Part shown: positions 52,425-61,566 of the stretch, piece by piece
Layout: every line of letters begins with the position of its first letter
Position numbering within the stretch: the stretch's first letter is position 1
Source of the DNA: Pullulanibacillus sp. KACC 23026
GTDB lineage: Bacteria; Bacillota; Bacilli; Bacillales; Sporolactobacillaceae
Assembly: GCF_029094525.1 (NCBI RefSeq)
Contig: NZ_CP119107.1
Span: 2,294,001 to 2,358,000, forward strand
DNA length: 64,000 nucleotides
Direction: 5' to 3'
Notes under the pieces: generated by a model
Seen by the model: the letters and a program-made list of their open reading frames with translations, nothing else
What the model was told of the DNA's origin: nothing
Databases searched by the model: none
Program-made: the position numbers and the translations under genes

Positions 52425-53630
52425 ATGGGCGCAACGAAGAGGAAAATGGTGATTGTTTCACTGCTGTGCGGGCTGGGTTACATGATGTATTCTGTAGATC
52501 GTATGGTTATGTCATCGACGGTAGGGATGGTTGCAAAGCAATTCGGTTTAAACAAAGCGCAATCGGGTCTTGTTCTAAGTTCATTCTTTTATGGCTTCAT
52601 TGCATTACTATTTATCGGTGGGCTTCTATCGGATAAATGGACAGGAAAACCGGTTGTGATCGCAGGACTTGTGTTATTTTCTTTTGCGACGGGAATGACC
52701 GGCTTAGCCACTGGACTAACTTCTATGCTGATCTATAGGATCATCACTGGGTTAGGAGAAGGCGCATTCTGGTCAGCTGCTACATTGGAAGTTGCTAATG
52801 TGACATCACAACAACAACGAACAAAGATCATGTCGCTTTATTGGTCAGGTTACCCAATCGGTGGATTTATAGGAACTTTTCTTGGCGCCAACTTAGCGCC
52901 TATTTGGGGATGGCAGGCTTCATTCTTTGTGGCTTGCGTATTAGGACTCGTCATTGCTTTATTATATGGAATTATGGTTAAACACGATAAGCAAGAACTG
53001 GCTAGTGCTGCAAAATTAGCAACAGAAAGAAAAAACGAAGAAAAAGTCTCTGTCTGGCAAGTTTTGAGATACCCTTCCGTTTGGATGCTGTCGATCTATT
53101 ACCTTGTCCTGCTTTCAGGATGGTGGATTCTGCTTCTTTGGGCACCGACATTCTTAGGCAACGTGAAACAGATGGGGGCTGCTGAAGGCGGAACAATCGC
53201 CAGTTTTCTTGGGATTTCTGGAGCAGTAGGTGGATATATATTAGGAGTCCTTTGCGATAAGGGGAATCTCTCACGCAAGAAATCCATCCTTTTGTGGATT
53301 ACATTTGTAAGCGGTATCTTGATGGCACTTCTAGCTTTATCACTTCCAACTTGGCTGACCATTATTCTTATATTCGCTCTTGGATTTTTCGGTTACCCAA
53401 TCACACCGGTTATTTTGTCGATTACGTCCCAAGTGGTTCCGAAAGAAATGGTGGGGACTGCAACAGGACCTGTTATGAATATCGGAATGATCGCTGGAGG
53501 CGTTTCACCGGTTTTAGCAGGTGCCTTCTCCGATAAATACGGTATGACTCAAGTGTGGTGGATCGCAGGGATCGTCATGATCATTAGTTGCGTTTTCCTT
53601 TTCTTTAAAGTGGAAGAACAAGTAAACTAA
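52425..53630 (+). CDS. MFS transporter (anion/organic-acid symporter-like)
   Basis: 401 residues, 12 membrane helices. Helix 1 GYMMYSVDRMVMSSTVGMVAKQFG and loop 2-3 GLLSDKWTGK fit the ACS/NarK-like side of the major facilitator superfamily, importers of sugar acids and similar anions; RIITGLGEGAFWSAATLEVAN in helix 4 is typical. GGAGGAGAG precedes the ATG. A palindromic operator-like site stands immediately upstream, suggesting induction by its substrate. Substrate unknown. No dedicated terminator; only a weak hairpin follows. Confidence 0.88.
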   Translation: MGATKRKMVIVSLLCGLGYMMYSVDRMVMSSTVGMVAKQFGLNKAQSGLVLSSFFYGFIALLFIGGLLSDKWTGKPVVIAGLVLFSFATGMTGLATGLTSMLIYRIITGLGEGAFWSAATLEVANVTSQQQRTKIMSLYWSGYPIGGFIGTFLGANLAPIWGWQASFFVACVLGLVIALLYGIMVKHDKQELASAAKLATERKNEEKVSVWQVLRYPSVWMLSIYYLVLLSGWWILLLWAPTFLGNVKQMGAAEGGTIASFLGISGAVGGYILGVLCDKGNLSRKKSILLWITFVSGILMALLALSLPTWLTIILIFALGFFGYPITPVILSITSQVVPKEMVGTATGPVMNIGMIAGGVSPVLAGAFSDKYGMTQVWWIAGIVMIISCVFLFFKVEEQVN

Positions 53631-54281
53631 ACTGAAAAAGGGACCTTATGGTCATCTATAACGGATTCTCGTTCAGGTGGAAATGCAGATCCAACAGTCA
53701 TGACTATGAAAATAATAAACGATCAAACATATACTGAATGGTGATCTTTAGTTTAAGAAGGAAGAAATATTAATTGGTGATCAAAAGCGTTTTTTAATAA
53801 AATTGGTTTATGGTTTTGTAATGACGAATTGGTAGTTATGACAACTTATGACCATTACTTTAGAGAAGCTTTTTATGCAGTTAAGAAAGGTGCGAAAAGC
53901 TGGAAAAAGAAATATTAGAATATGCAATTACCTATAAACATAAAAGGCGGATTTGCAGTAGAAAATCAATAAAGTTTGTTGGACGACGTACTTAGGAAAG
54001 ATTTAATTAAGGAGCTATTACAATGAAGGAAATGGAATTAATTATAAACCTGATGAAAATGAAAAGGGATTTGAGCCCTGCCATAATATCACCGCCAATC
54101 CCTCTGCTTCTTACAATTAGACCAAAAACAGGCCCTTTTATCTCGACAATTTTGTAACCTTTGATGTTTTCTGTTGTAACGACTATCACATGAATGGCCT
54201 CCCTTTAAAAATTATATACAACGATTATTTGGGAACAACTATATTCGCCAAAGAAATCCGGCTATTAAAGGCCTTCTAACC
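53631..54281. other. Decayed intergenic region with gene fragments
   Basis: AT-rich, with no intact gene. It holds overlapping short frames in different phases near 53840-53990 (for example MTTYDHYFREAFYAVKKGAK and LEKEILEYAITYKHKRR) that read like pieces of small genes broken by frameshifts, a + strand gene start at 54023 (MKEMELIINLMKMKRD, with AAGGAG), and the truncated YbjQ-like gene listed separately. I recognise none of the + strand pieces. Confidence 0.5.
54058..54189 (-). pseudogene. Truncated YbjQ-family (heavy-metal-binding domain) gene
   Basis: GTG start at 54189 with AAGGGAGG. The first about 43 residues match the YbjQ/DUF74 family start (IVVTTENIKGYKIVEIKGP, then GLIVRSRGIGG and MAGLKSLF). 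Intact members continue with a GGEIKEYTEML-like helix and are about 105 residues. Here the frame passes into unrelated hydrophobic sequence at about 54058 and stops at 54007. The break coincides with the start region of a different + strand gene, so a deletion or recombination fused two genes head to head. Confidence 0.75.
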
Positions 54282-55208
54282 CTATACAGAAAAAATCCAG
54301 TTCGCAATGTCCGCTATCACTTGATGATCCATATGTTGGGCAACCTTATACTCTTTTTTAGCTTTTCGAACTTCGCCATAAACAGATGGCATAAAGGCAT
54401 GGTTCAAGTTTGGATAAAGTTTAAACGTCACATTCGATTTGTCTTCCAATAACTTTCTATAACCATTAAAATCTTTTTCCACTGAGACTTGAAAATCCTT
54501 TTCCCCTTGCAAGATCAATAGGGGTTTAGTCAAGACCTCCAGATAATCGGTTGAAGGGTGTTCACCCATTTCTTTTAAGTAGAAGGCTTTAACATATTTT
54601 CCTAAAACACGAGTTGATTTTGCTTCTTCATTACTTAATTGGTAGATGTTAGCCAATTTTGAAGACAGGGCGGCAACTTGTTTCCTTCCAATCCATTTCA
54701 AAAACGTGTTCAGCGATTTTAAAACCGCTTCATTTTGGTCCATAATAATTTCTTCAAATTTACGTGGAGACCCGGCCATGATAATGATTCCTGTAAAATG
54801 ACCGCCCTCTGCATCAATCCGCGGGGCTAACATTCCGCCTAAGCTATGACCAATAATAAAGAGTTTGTTTGAATCAATTCGTGAATCGTTTCGCAAAAAG
54901 TTAGCTGCAAGGATCGCATCTTCAATGGTTTCTTCTTTGACAGATAATGAGCGATCATTTCTCATTTCTTTGCCATATACGAATGTTCTCTTATCATATC
55001 TCAATACCGCAATTCCTTTTTGCGACAACCCTTCAGCAAGGTCTTTAAAAGGAGCAATATTCCCAATTTGTTCATCCATATTCGTCGGACCAGAACCGTG
55101 AACTAAGACAACGGCAGGAACCAAGCCATCCATTCTTTTTGGGAGCGTTAATCGTCCATTAAGAGGAAAGTTGGTTGCTTCTCCAATTATAATTTTCTCG
55201 TCAGTCAT
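54282..55208 (-). CDS. Alpha/beta hydrolase (dienelactone-hydrolase/acyl-peptidase-like)
   Basis: 308 residues. The nucleophile Ser is in IIGHSLGGML (about residue 128), oxyanion region in VVLVHGSGPTN, catalytic Asp in LQGEKDFQVS and His in YPNLNHAFMP. It has no signal peptide. It resembles the large group of uncharacterised bacterial esterases/S9-type hydrolases, sometimes with thioesterase or lipase activity. TTGAGGAGG precedes the ATG. The HTH regulator gene ends 84 bases upstream on the same strand and may share its transcript. Confidence 0.88.
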   Translation of the reverse strand: MTDEKIIIGEATNFPLNGRLTLPKRMDGLVPAVVLVHGSGPTNMDEQIGNIAPFKDLAEGLSQKGIAVLRYDKRTFVYGKEMRNDRSLSVKEETIEDAILAANFLRNDSRIDSNKLFIIGHSLGGMLAPRIDAEGGHFTGIIIMAGSPRKFEEIIMDQNEAVLKSLNTFLKWIGRKQVAALSSKLANIYQLSNEEAKSTRVLGKYVKAFYLKEMGEHPSTDYLEVLTKPLLILQGEKDFQVSVEKDFNGYRKLLEDKSNVTFKLYPNLNHAFMPSVYGEVRKAKKEYKVAQHMDHQVIADIANWIFSV

Positions 55209-55292
55209 GATCGTTACCTCCTCAAATTCCTAACAAGGGATTAGTTGCTATAAATTAGAAAACCGCATTCGCAACCACACATATTTCTCAGA

Positions 55293-56408
55293 CTATTCTT
55301 TTATAAAATCTCGATTTAATTTCTCGATAATTTGTTTGTATTTCCGCTCATTGTGCAAAGAAATGAATGCAGGATTTTCAACAACACTTTGCAGGATGCT
55401 TTTTCGTATCGTTTTCTCATCTCGCGGAGCTTCAATGTCATAATCCTTCAACCAATTATCAATACGGTCAAAAAAAGAGTCTCCTTTTAATTCGTAGGGC
55501 AGAAGAGATGTTGTACAAATACAGACGTATTTTTCTAGCATTTCCAGTGCTTTTTCTTGGTTGTTTTGAATGCTGTAACCTTGTGCGGCAGCCAAATAAA
55601 GCAGGCACGTTATATTAGGATCCAGCTTTTCAACTTCAAAGACTTTAGTTATTTGAAGAAACCGATCAAGCGCTTGTTCAAATTTGCTAGGTTTGTCAGC
55701 AATCAATAGTAAATAAGACTGAGCTGGACCAAGAATACCACGCAGATGATGATAAAGGCCCACTTGTATAACTTCTTTTGCCTTCTCACTATTGCCAGTC
55801 ATTTGATAGGCTTTAGAAAGCAAAAAGTGATCGCTGATTGGCGGTTTCAGTGTTTCATCAAGCAGTTCAATTGCTTCCAATGGTTGATTTAAGATGATAT
55901 GACAAATTGTTTCAAATGAATTAGCTTGTTTCGTGATCCAAATGTCATCACATTCTTTTTTTATTCGTCGGCACAAATCGATCGTTTCTTGTAATAGGGC
56001 TTCCTGTTTTTCTTTATCCTTTGCAAGCATATAATGATTCACAAATAGTTTAGCTATTTGAAGCAATAGGGGAAAACAGGCGTAATACTTTTTTATTAGT
56101 TTACGGCATTCAATGAGAACTTCGTTAAAAGTCTTATGGCTAAACTCCGATGCGAGATGGTGATACGTTTTCTTTATCGTTTCTTTAGTCATTTGCGGCG
56201 AATAACCAATAAGTTCATCAATACTAATGTTAAAAAAGGAGGATAATTGTGGAAGCAAAGTGATGTCCGGATAGCTTTTATCAGTTTCCCATTTTGAGAC
56301 AGAAGCTTTTGTCACACCGATATACTCAGCCAGCTGATCTTGAGTGATCCCTTTTTCGTTCCTCTTTGCTGAAATCACCTTTGCAATATTAATATCCTTC
56401 AACATCAT
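55293..56408 (-). CDS. XRE-type transcriptional regulator with TPR-like C-terminus
   Basis: 371 residues. An HTH_3 DNA-binding domain (about 10-65) with KGITQDQLAEYIGVTKASVSKWE is followed by about 290 residues of helical repeats (for example LLSKAQMTGNSEKAKEVIQ-like and NQEKALEMLEKYV stretches), a layout shared with Rgg/PlcR/NprR-like peptide-responsive and other TPR regulators. Whether it senses a peptide is unknown; no small secreted peptide gene is apparent nearby. Two adjacent ATG codons follow AAAGGGGTG. A palindrome about 70 bases upstream may be its operator. Confidence 0.85.
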   Translation of the reverse strand: MMLKDINIAKVISAKRNEKGITQDQLAEYIGVTKASVSKWETDKSYPDITLLPQLSSFFNISIDELIGYSPQMTKETIKKTYHHLASEFSHKTFNEVLIECRKLIKKYYACFPLLLQIAKLFVNHYMLAKDKEKQEALLQETIDLCRRIKKECDDIWITKQANSFETICHIILNQPLEAIELLDETLKPPISDHFLLSKAYQMTGNSEKAKEVIQVGLYHHLRGILGPAQSYLLLIADKPSKFEQALDRFLQITKVFEVEKLDPNITCLLYLAAAQGYSIQNNQEKALEMLEKYVCICTTSLLPYELKGDSFFDRIDNWLKDYDIEAPRDEKTIRKSILQSVVENPAFISLHNERKYKQIIEKLNRDFIKE

Positions 56409-56880
56409 TTCACCCCTTTAATTTAATTAAAGGGTATTTAACCTATAATATCAATGGACTTACACGATATTTCGGTTGATAATATCAACCGTTAGGAAAC
56501 AATGGCTATGTTTTTCGAGAAAAATCAAGAATTAAGAAAGCACTCATAGAATGGGTTATTAAGCATTCTAAGATCATTTACTTAACTAACCGGCAGTGTA
56601 TAATCAATAAAATTGAAGAGACGCTTTTATGATAGTTTAACTTTTAAAAGGAAAATAATGATATGCTAAAAAACAGAGAATGTTCCATTACTTCATATTG
56701 GTTTTAAGTTTAGAAGGAACGAGAAGAAATTCGCTTGTTATAGATGGTCGAACATTTAATGAGTATTATATGTCAAAACTATTGTAAAAATTTTAATTCT
56801 GTTAAAGAGGGCGAATGTTCAAGAAAAAAATTGCTAATCTGTGAAAAAAGCTTTGAGAACCAAAGCTAGGGGGTAATAGG
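56409..56880. other. Intergenic region, 472 bases, AT-rich
   Basis: Apart from the palindrome at 56474-56490, I see no gene, RNA or strong hairpin. Short + strand frames here lack ribosome sites. Confidence 0.5.
56474..56490. promoter_or_regulatory. Palindromic candidate operator upstream of the HTH regulator
   Basis: GGTTGATA-A-TATCAACC is a perfect 8-bp palindrome with one central base. A similar half-site (AATATCAA) occurs near 56447. It lies 66 bases before the regulator start and could mediate autoregulation. Confidence 0.4.
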
Positions 56881-57816
56881 GTGCTAAAAATTTCAGGTGT
56901 TTCGAAGCGTTTTGGCGAGAAGGTGGCAGTGGATGATCTCGATATGACCGTCATGGATGGCGAGGTGATGGGGCTTATCGGGCAAAATGGAGCGGGCAAG
57001 ACCACGACTTTTCGGATGATCCTCAACTTTATCAAAGCAGACAGCGGCAGTATAAGCTGGAACGGGGCGCCTATCACTCAGGCGTTTAAGAAGAAAATCG
57101 GTTTTCTGCCAGAGGAACGCGGACTTTACCAGAAAATGACGGTTGAGGATCAGGTTGTCTATTTTGCGGAGCTGCACGGAATGAAGCGGGCAGATGCGCG
57201 GACGAAGCTCAATCAATGGCTGACACGGCTTGAGGTCGTGGGGAAAGCGACAGATAAGGTGCAGGCGCTCTCCAAGGGTAACGCCCAGAAGGTTCAGTTC
57301 ATTGCGACACTAATCCACGAACCGGAGTTTTTGATTTTGGATGAGCCTTTTACGGGGCTTGACCCAGTCAATACCGAACTCCTTCGCAATGAAATTAAGC
57401 GGATAAAGGAGCAGGGAGCGGTGGTTATCTTCTCCAATCACAATATGAGCGATGTGGAGCTTCTTTCGGATAATTTGACGATGTTGAAAAATGGTAAAAC
57501 TGTGCTGCAAGGAGGCGTACAAGCTATTCGCGAGTCCTATGGTCGCACGCGAATTTTTCTGCAATCGGATATTACTGATGAGGAACTACGCGGTTTTGCA
57601 GGCGTGCAGTCAATCAAAAAGCAAGCGGGAGGTCGTGTGGTGCAAGTCACTGACGAGGCGGTCGGGCACGAGATTTTCAAGCGTGTGAGTGCATCTGGTT
57701 ACGTGCAAGCCTTTATGCAGGCGCCGCCGACATTGGATGAAATCTTTCGGATGAAGGTTGAACACGACCAGAGCGTTCAACCTTCGGGTAACGTGAGCGC
57801 GGGAGGTGGCAACTAA
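56881..57816 (+). CDS. ABC transporter ATP-binding protein (NatA/YhaQ-like)
   Basis: 311 residues. Walker A GQNGAGKTT (about residue 38), the LPEERGLYQKMTV Q-loop neighbourhood, NatA-type signature LSKGNAQKVQF, Walker B FLILDEPFTGLDP and the switch His in IFSNHNM. A C-terminal regulatory extension (about 220-311) matches NatA/YhaQ-like ATPases. Its TAA overlaps the ATG of the permease gene by one base, so they form one unit. Codon use is visibly GC-richer than in the neighbours (GCG, CGG, GTG common), a sign of transfer. GTG start; ribosome site CTAGGGGG. Confidence 0.93.
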   Translation: MLKISGVSKRFGEKVAVDDLDMTVMDGEVMGLIGQNGAGKTTTFRMILNFIKADSGSISWNGAPITQAFKKKIGFLPEERGLYQKMTVEDQVVYFAELHGMKRADARTKLNQWLTRLEVVGKATDKVQALSKGNAQKVQFIATLIHEPEFLILDEPFTGLDPVNTELLRNEIKRIKEQGAVVIFSNHNMSDVELLSDNLTMLKNGKTVLQGGVQAIRESYGRTRIFLQSDITDEELRGFAGVQSIKKQAGGRVVQVTDEAVGHEIFKRVSASGYVQAFMQAPPTLDEIFRMKVEHDQSVQPSGNVSAGGGN

Positions 57817-59183
57817 TGGATCAACTCTGGCTTGTAGCCAAAAATGCTTATCTGAAGCGGCTGAAGTCCTTTAGCTTTTGGGCGTTGGTCATTGGGCCGC
57901 TCCTTGTGCCTATCATCGCCATCGGAATCTCCTATCTGAATGTCAATCGCGACACACCGAAGCTTGCTGTGGTGAATGAACCCTCTCTAGAGCAGGCTCT
58001 GAAGCAGGAGAAGTCAATTGATGCGACGATTTCTGAGGTTGCAAGTAAGTCTGAGGCACAAAAGCAGCTCCATAATCATGATATTGATGCTTTTCTTACC
58101 TTTGATAACAGTACGGAGAAGTTTCAACTGATAGCAACGTCAAAGACGGAAGGGAAAATCGATGAAACGAGTGTTCGGACGGCACTGACACAGCTCTTGA
58201 TTGAGAAGCGTGCGGCGCAGATGCATCTGACGAGTGCCGAAGTCGCAACCCTTTTGCAGCCTGCTCAACTCTCGATTGTCACGCAAAATGCAGCTGAAAC
58301 AACGCTTAGTGAAACACAGATTGGGGCTAATAGCCACCTTGCGATTTTCACTGTCATTGTTATCTTTATTTTCCTGACCCTCTACACAGGCGTCATTTCG
58401 CAGGAAATCGCAAATGAGAAGTCGAATCGTATCATGGAAATCTTACTTGCCGTGACGTCGAGCCGCGTGCAGTATTATGGCAAGACGCTTGGCGTGATGC
58501 TGCTCGCGCTTACACATATCGCGATTTATGCGATCGGCGGAACGGCACTCTACTTTGGCTTTAGAGGCAATAGTGTCGTCAAGCAGGTGACCTCGATGTT
58601 GGCGGGGTTGAATACAGGCTTTCTAATTTTTATTGCCTTGATGACCATTATCGCGGTAGTGGGCTTCCTGCTGCTGGCGTCCATCATTGCCTCGCTTGTC
58701 AACGACCAGAGTCAAGCTCAGCAAGCCACACAGCCTGTCGTTTTTTTAAGCATGATTGGTTATATTTCAAGCTTTGCGCTGGCTTCGAATCCGAGTAATG
58801 TCGTCTTACAAGTCATGTCCTTCATTCCCTTTCTCTCGCCGACCATGATGCCGACACGCTTCGCCAATCTGTCTGTCGGAGCGGGTGAGGCTTGGATAGC
58901 GCTTTTGCTGCAGGTCATCGCTGTGGGATTGGTTGCCTATTTCGGTGAACGCGTATATTCACGCAATGTCCTGTCTTATAGCGAAGGTAACCTTATTCGG
59001 CAGCTTTTCCGTAATATTCGCTGGGAAAGACAGGGTTCAACTGCTCAAGCCCCAACGCAAGAGACGAAAAGCGGCCGACGACGGAGCCTCAATCAGCGGC
59101 TCGGTATACGCAATCGGCTGATCATTGCCGGAATTATCATCATCGTGGTTTTAATCCGTTTATACCTGAAAAGCAGAAGTTAA
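57816..59183 (+). CDS. ABC transporter permease (NatB/YhaP-like)
   Basis: 455-residue ABC-2 type membrane protein. One N-terminal helix (about 20-42) is followed by a large extracytoplasmic domain (about 43-170) and six C-terminal helices (about 175-395), then a basic tail and a final hydrophobic segment at 430-450. The ISQEIANEKSNRIMEILL stretch is the conserved ABC-2 coupling helix region. Relatives export Na+ or, in other cases, peptides or toxic compounds. The GC-rich codon bias matches its ATPase partner. Translationally coupled (ATG overlaps TAA). Confidence 0.92.
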   Translation: MDQLWLVAKNAYLKRLKSFSFWALVIGPLLVPIIAIGISYLNVNRDTPKLAVVNEPSLEQALKQEKSIDATISEVASKSEAQKQLHNHDIDAFLTFDNSTEKFQLIATSKTEGKIDETSVRTALTQLLIEKRAAQMHLTSAEVATLLQPAQLSIVTQNAAETTLSETQIGANSHLAIFTVIVIFIFLTLYTGVISQEIANEKSNRIMEILLAVTSSRVQYYGKTLGVMLLALTHIAIYAIGGTALYFGFRGNSVVKQVTSMLAGLNTGFLIFIALMTIIAVVGFLLLASIIASLVNDQSQAQQATQPVVFLSMIGYISSFALASNPSNVVLQVMSFIPFLSPTMMPTRFANLSVGAGEAWIALLLQVIAVGLVAYFGERVYSRNVLSYSEGNLIRQLFRNIRWERQGSTAQAPTQETKSGRRRSLNQRLGIRNRLIIAGIIIIVVLIRLYLKSRS

Positions 59184-59219
59184 ACGGTTACGACTTCAAT
59201 AATAGATCTAACCACTTTA

Positions 59220-59250
59220 GACGACAACGATTTTAGTTGTCGTCTTTTTT
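59220..59250 (+). terminator. Terminator of the NatAB-like operon
   Basis: GACGACAAC and GTTGTCGTC form a perfect 9-bp stem with TTTTTT behind, 36 bases after the stop. Confidence 0.92.
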
Positions 59251-59318
59251 ATCCTTTAAGAAATTGGCAATACTACTAGAAACAGTATATAAAAGGCACT
59301 ATTCTATTGGAGGAAGTC

Positions 59319-61043
59319 ATGAAAAAGACGATTGCTGATTTGCTTATTGAATCACTTGTAAAAGCCGGAGTTAAGCGGATTTATGGAATTGTTGGGGATT
59401 CTTTGAATGCCGTTTTGGATGCTATCAGACGTTCTGAAAAAATTCAATGGATCGGAGTCAGACACGAAGAAGTAGCCGCTTTTGCTGCCGGCTCAGATGC
59501 TTTATTAACGGACAGTATCGCTGTTTGCGCAGGAAGCAGCGGTCCTGGGAATCTTCATTTAATTAATGGTTTATACGATTGTCACAGGAGCCGCATTCCT
59601 GTATTAGCGATTGCTGCCCATATTCCAAGTCATGAAATTGGCGGAGGTTATTTCCAGCAGACTCGTCCAGAGGAGCTTTTTAGACAATGCAGCTGTTTCA
59701 GTGAGACGGTTACCCGGCCTGAACAAATGCCTCGAATGGTCACGCTTGCTTTACAACACTCAATCGCCCAACAAGATGTATCGGTCCTTGTACTTCCAGG
59801 AGATGTGGCTGCCTTAACGGATGAGGAGTCCGTTCCAGAACAAGTCATTCACGTGTCAAAACCGGTGATTCGTCCACCAGAGAAAGAATTAAAACAGCTT
59901 GCCGACTTTCTCAATAAAGGAAAACGAATCACCTTGCTTTGCGGTGCGGGCTGTGAAGGGGCGCATTCGCAATTAATGACTCTATGCGATCGATTAAAAT
60001 CGCCAATGGTCATTGCGCTCAGAGGAAAAGAGTTTCTAGAATATGATAATCCTTATTCAGTCGGTCTAACAGGGTTAATTGGCTATTCTTCAGGTTATCA
60101 TGCCATGATGGATTGTGATGTTCTGTTAATGCTGGGAACTGATTTTCCGTATCGTCAGTTTTTCCCTAAGGACGCCGACATTCTTCAAGTCGATATACGG
60201 CCGCAACATTTGGGGAGAAGGGCTGATTTAAAGCTAGGTGTATGCGGAGATGTTAAAGAAACCATTGAGGCATTACTTCCTTATCTCACAGAGTCTCATG
60301 ACTCGCGGCATCTTGAAAAATATGTTTCTGATTACCAAAAAGTTCGAACTCATCTAGATGAGCTGGCAACAGGAAAACCTGGTCATCCACCTATTCATCC
60401 CCAGTATTTAACAAAAGTAGTCAGTGATTGGGCAAATGAGGATGCCGTCTTTACTTGTGATGTTGGAACCCCAACGCTTTGGGCAGCCCGTTACTTACAG
60501 ATGAATGGAAAGAGACGACTTATAGGATCTTTTAACCACGGGACAATGGCCAATGCACTGCCGCAAGCGATTGGAGCGCAAATTGCCAATCCTGCAAGAC
60601 AAGTTATTTCATTCTCAGGTGACGGCGGTTTAGCCATGCTCATGGGGGATTTGCTAACCGTTAAACAATATCGACTGCCAATTAAAGTGGTCGTCTTTAA
60701 CAACAGTGCCCTGAGCTTTGTTGAATTGGAAATGAAGGCAGCAGGGTATTTAGAAACAGGAACTGAATTAATTAACCCAAATTTCGCTTCTGTTGCACAG
60801 GCCATAGGGTTTGAAGGCATTCGTGTTGAAGATCCCGCTGATCTTGAATCATCCGTCAAGCGAGCTTTGGAAATCGATGGGCCCGTTCTTTTAGATGTAT
60901 TAGTTAATCGTCAGGAATTATCCTTGCCGCCAAAAATTAATTTTGATCAGGCTCATGGATTTACGCTTTGGATGCTCAAAGCCGTTCTTAATGGCGAGGG
61001 AAGTAAACTTGTGGAGCTGGCTAAGACAAACTTACTTCGCTAG
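59319..61043 (+). CDS. poxB: Thiamine-diphosphate-dependent pyruvate oxidase/dehydrogenase, PoxB-like
   Basis: 574 residues, closely following Escherichia coli PoxB (pyruvate to acetate and CO2, electrons to quinone). N-terminal catalytic Glu in GVRHEEVAAFAAGSDA; FAD-domain motif LRGKEFLEYDNPYSVGLTG-like; ThDP/Mg motif SGDGGLAMLMGDLLTVKQY with VVFNNSALSFV. The C-terminal stretch (GFTLWMLKAVLNGEGSKLVE) corresponds to the lipid/membrane-binding tail of PoxB, suggesting quinone-linked function rather than the oxygen-linked enzyme of lactobacilli. ATG at 59319 has TTGGAGGA; the longer frame begins inside that site. Confidence 0.93.
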   Translation: MKKTIADLLIESLVKAGVKRIYGIVGDSLNAVLDAIRRSEKIQWIGVRHEEVAAFAAGSDALLTDSIAVCAGSSGPGNLHLINGLYDCHRSRIPVLAIAAHIPSHEIGGGYFQQTRPEELFRQCSCFSETVTRPEQMPRMVTLALQHSIAQQDVSVLVLPGDVAALTDEESVPEQVIHVSKPVIRPPEKELKQLADFLNKGKRITLLCGAGCEGAHSQLMTLCDRLKSPMVIALRGKEFLEYDNPYSVGLTGLIGYSSGYHAMMDCDVLLMLGTDFPYRQFFPKDADILQVDIRPQHLGRRADLKLGVCGDVKETIEALLPYLTESHDSRHLEKYVSDYQKVRTHLDELATGKPGHPPIHPQYLTKVVSDWANEDAVFTCDVGTPTLWAARYLQMNGKRRLIGSFNHGTMANALPQAIGAQIANPARQVISFSGDGGLAMLMGDLLTVKQYRLPIKVVVFNNSALSFVELEMKAAGYLETGTELINPNFASVAQAIGFEGIRVEDPADLESSVKRALEIDGPVLLDVLVNRQELSLPPKINFDQAHGFTLWMLKAVLNGEGSKLVELAKTNLLR

Positions 61044-61265
61044 AGATTTTTGAAAGTTGGAAGCAACATCAGGAAACGAAGGATAACCATTCTACTCGTA
61101 AATGGGCTGATAAGTCTTATATCGGTCCATTTGCGTTTTTTAAAATTCAACTACGGATGGAATAAGCCTTGATCGTAATGAGAATTTCAAATGAAGCCTA
61201 AATAATTAGGTCGATAACTGCAACGCCTCGTGTCATTCGCAAACGTCTTGCATCAAACAAAAGAC
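61044..61265. other. Gene fragments downstream of poxB
   Basis: A frame open from poxB's stop to 61165 (EIFESWKQHQETKDN ... FFKIQLRME) looks like the C-terminus of an unidentified protein with no start of its own. The remainder up to 61265 shows no intact gene. Confidence 0.35.
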
Positions 61266-61534
61266 ATGTCGCACCTGCCGTCTTACCTCCCTCTTAAACT
61301 GACAGAAGAGGAATTAAGCTCCATATAAGGCGACTTTAGAAATGGAAATTGAGGAAACCTGTCAGGCTCTTATTCCTCTCATTAATCATTATTCAAGTAC
61401 CGGATGGACAACGAAGGGTTATAACGGGTGAGAATGTTCCGGTTTACGCATACGGGTTGCTGCGAAATCTTTTCAGCTGGCGGCTCGAAAATAGTGATAT
61501 TCCAAGAATTCTTTTTGAAATGATGGATCGATGA
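61266..61534 (+). pseudogene. Alkaline phosphatase pseudogene (C-terminal fragment, two frameshifts)
   Basis: Three consecutive frames join into the C-terminal end of an alkaline phosphatase: LPLKLTEEELSSI, then ATLEMEIEETCQALIPLIN with SSTGWTTKGYN, then GENVPVYAYG and a LENSDIPRILFEMM tail. Removing one T in ATATAAGGCG (about 61339) and one in GGGTGAG (about 61431) restores one frame. The zinc-binding His of the expected GH(T/N)GE motif is Tyr here. Most of the gene, including the catalytic Ser, is missing. Confidence 0.8.
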
Positions 61535-61566
61535 CAGATAAAAAATCTAGGTTAGGAGTTTGAACG

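Noticed and set aside
54023-54157. 44-codon + strand frame with a good ribosome site
   Set aside because: Its second half is antisense to the truncated YbjQ gene, so only the first dozen codons can be original; treated as a gene fragment, not a gene.
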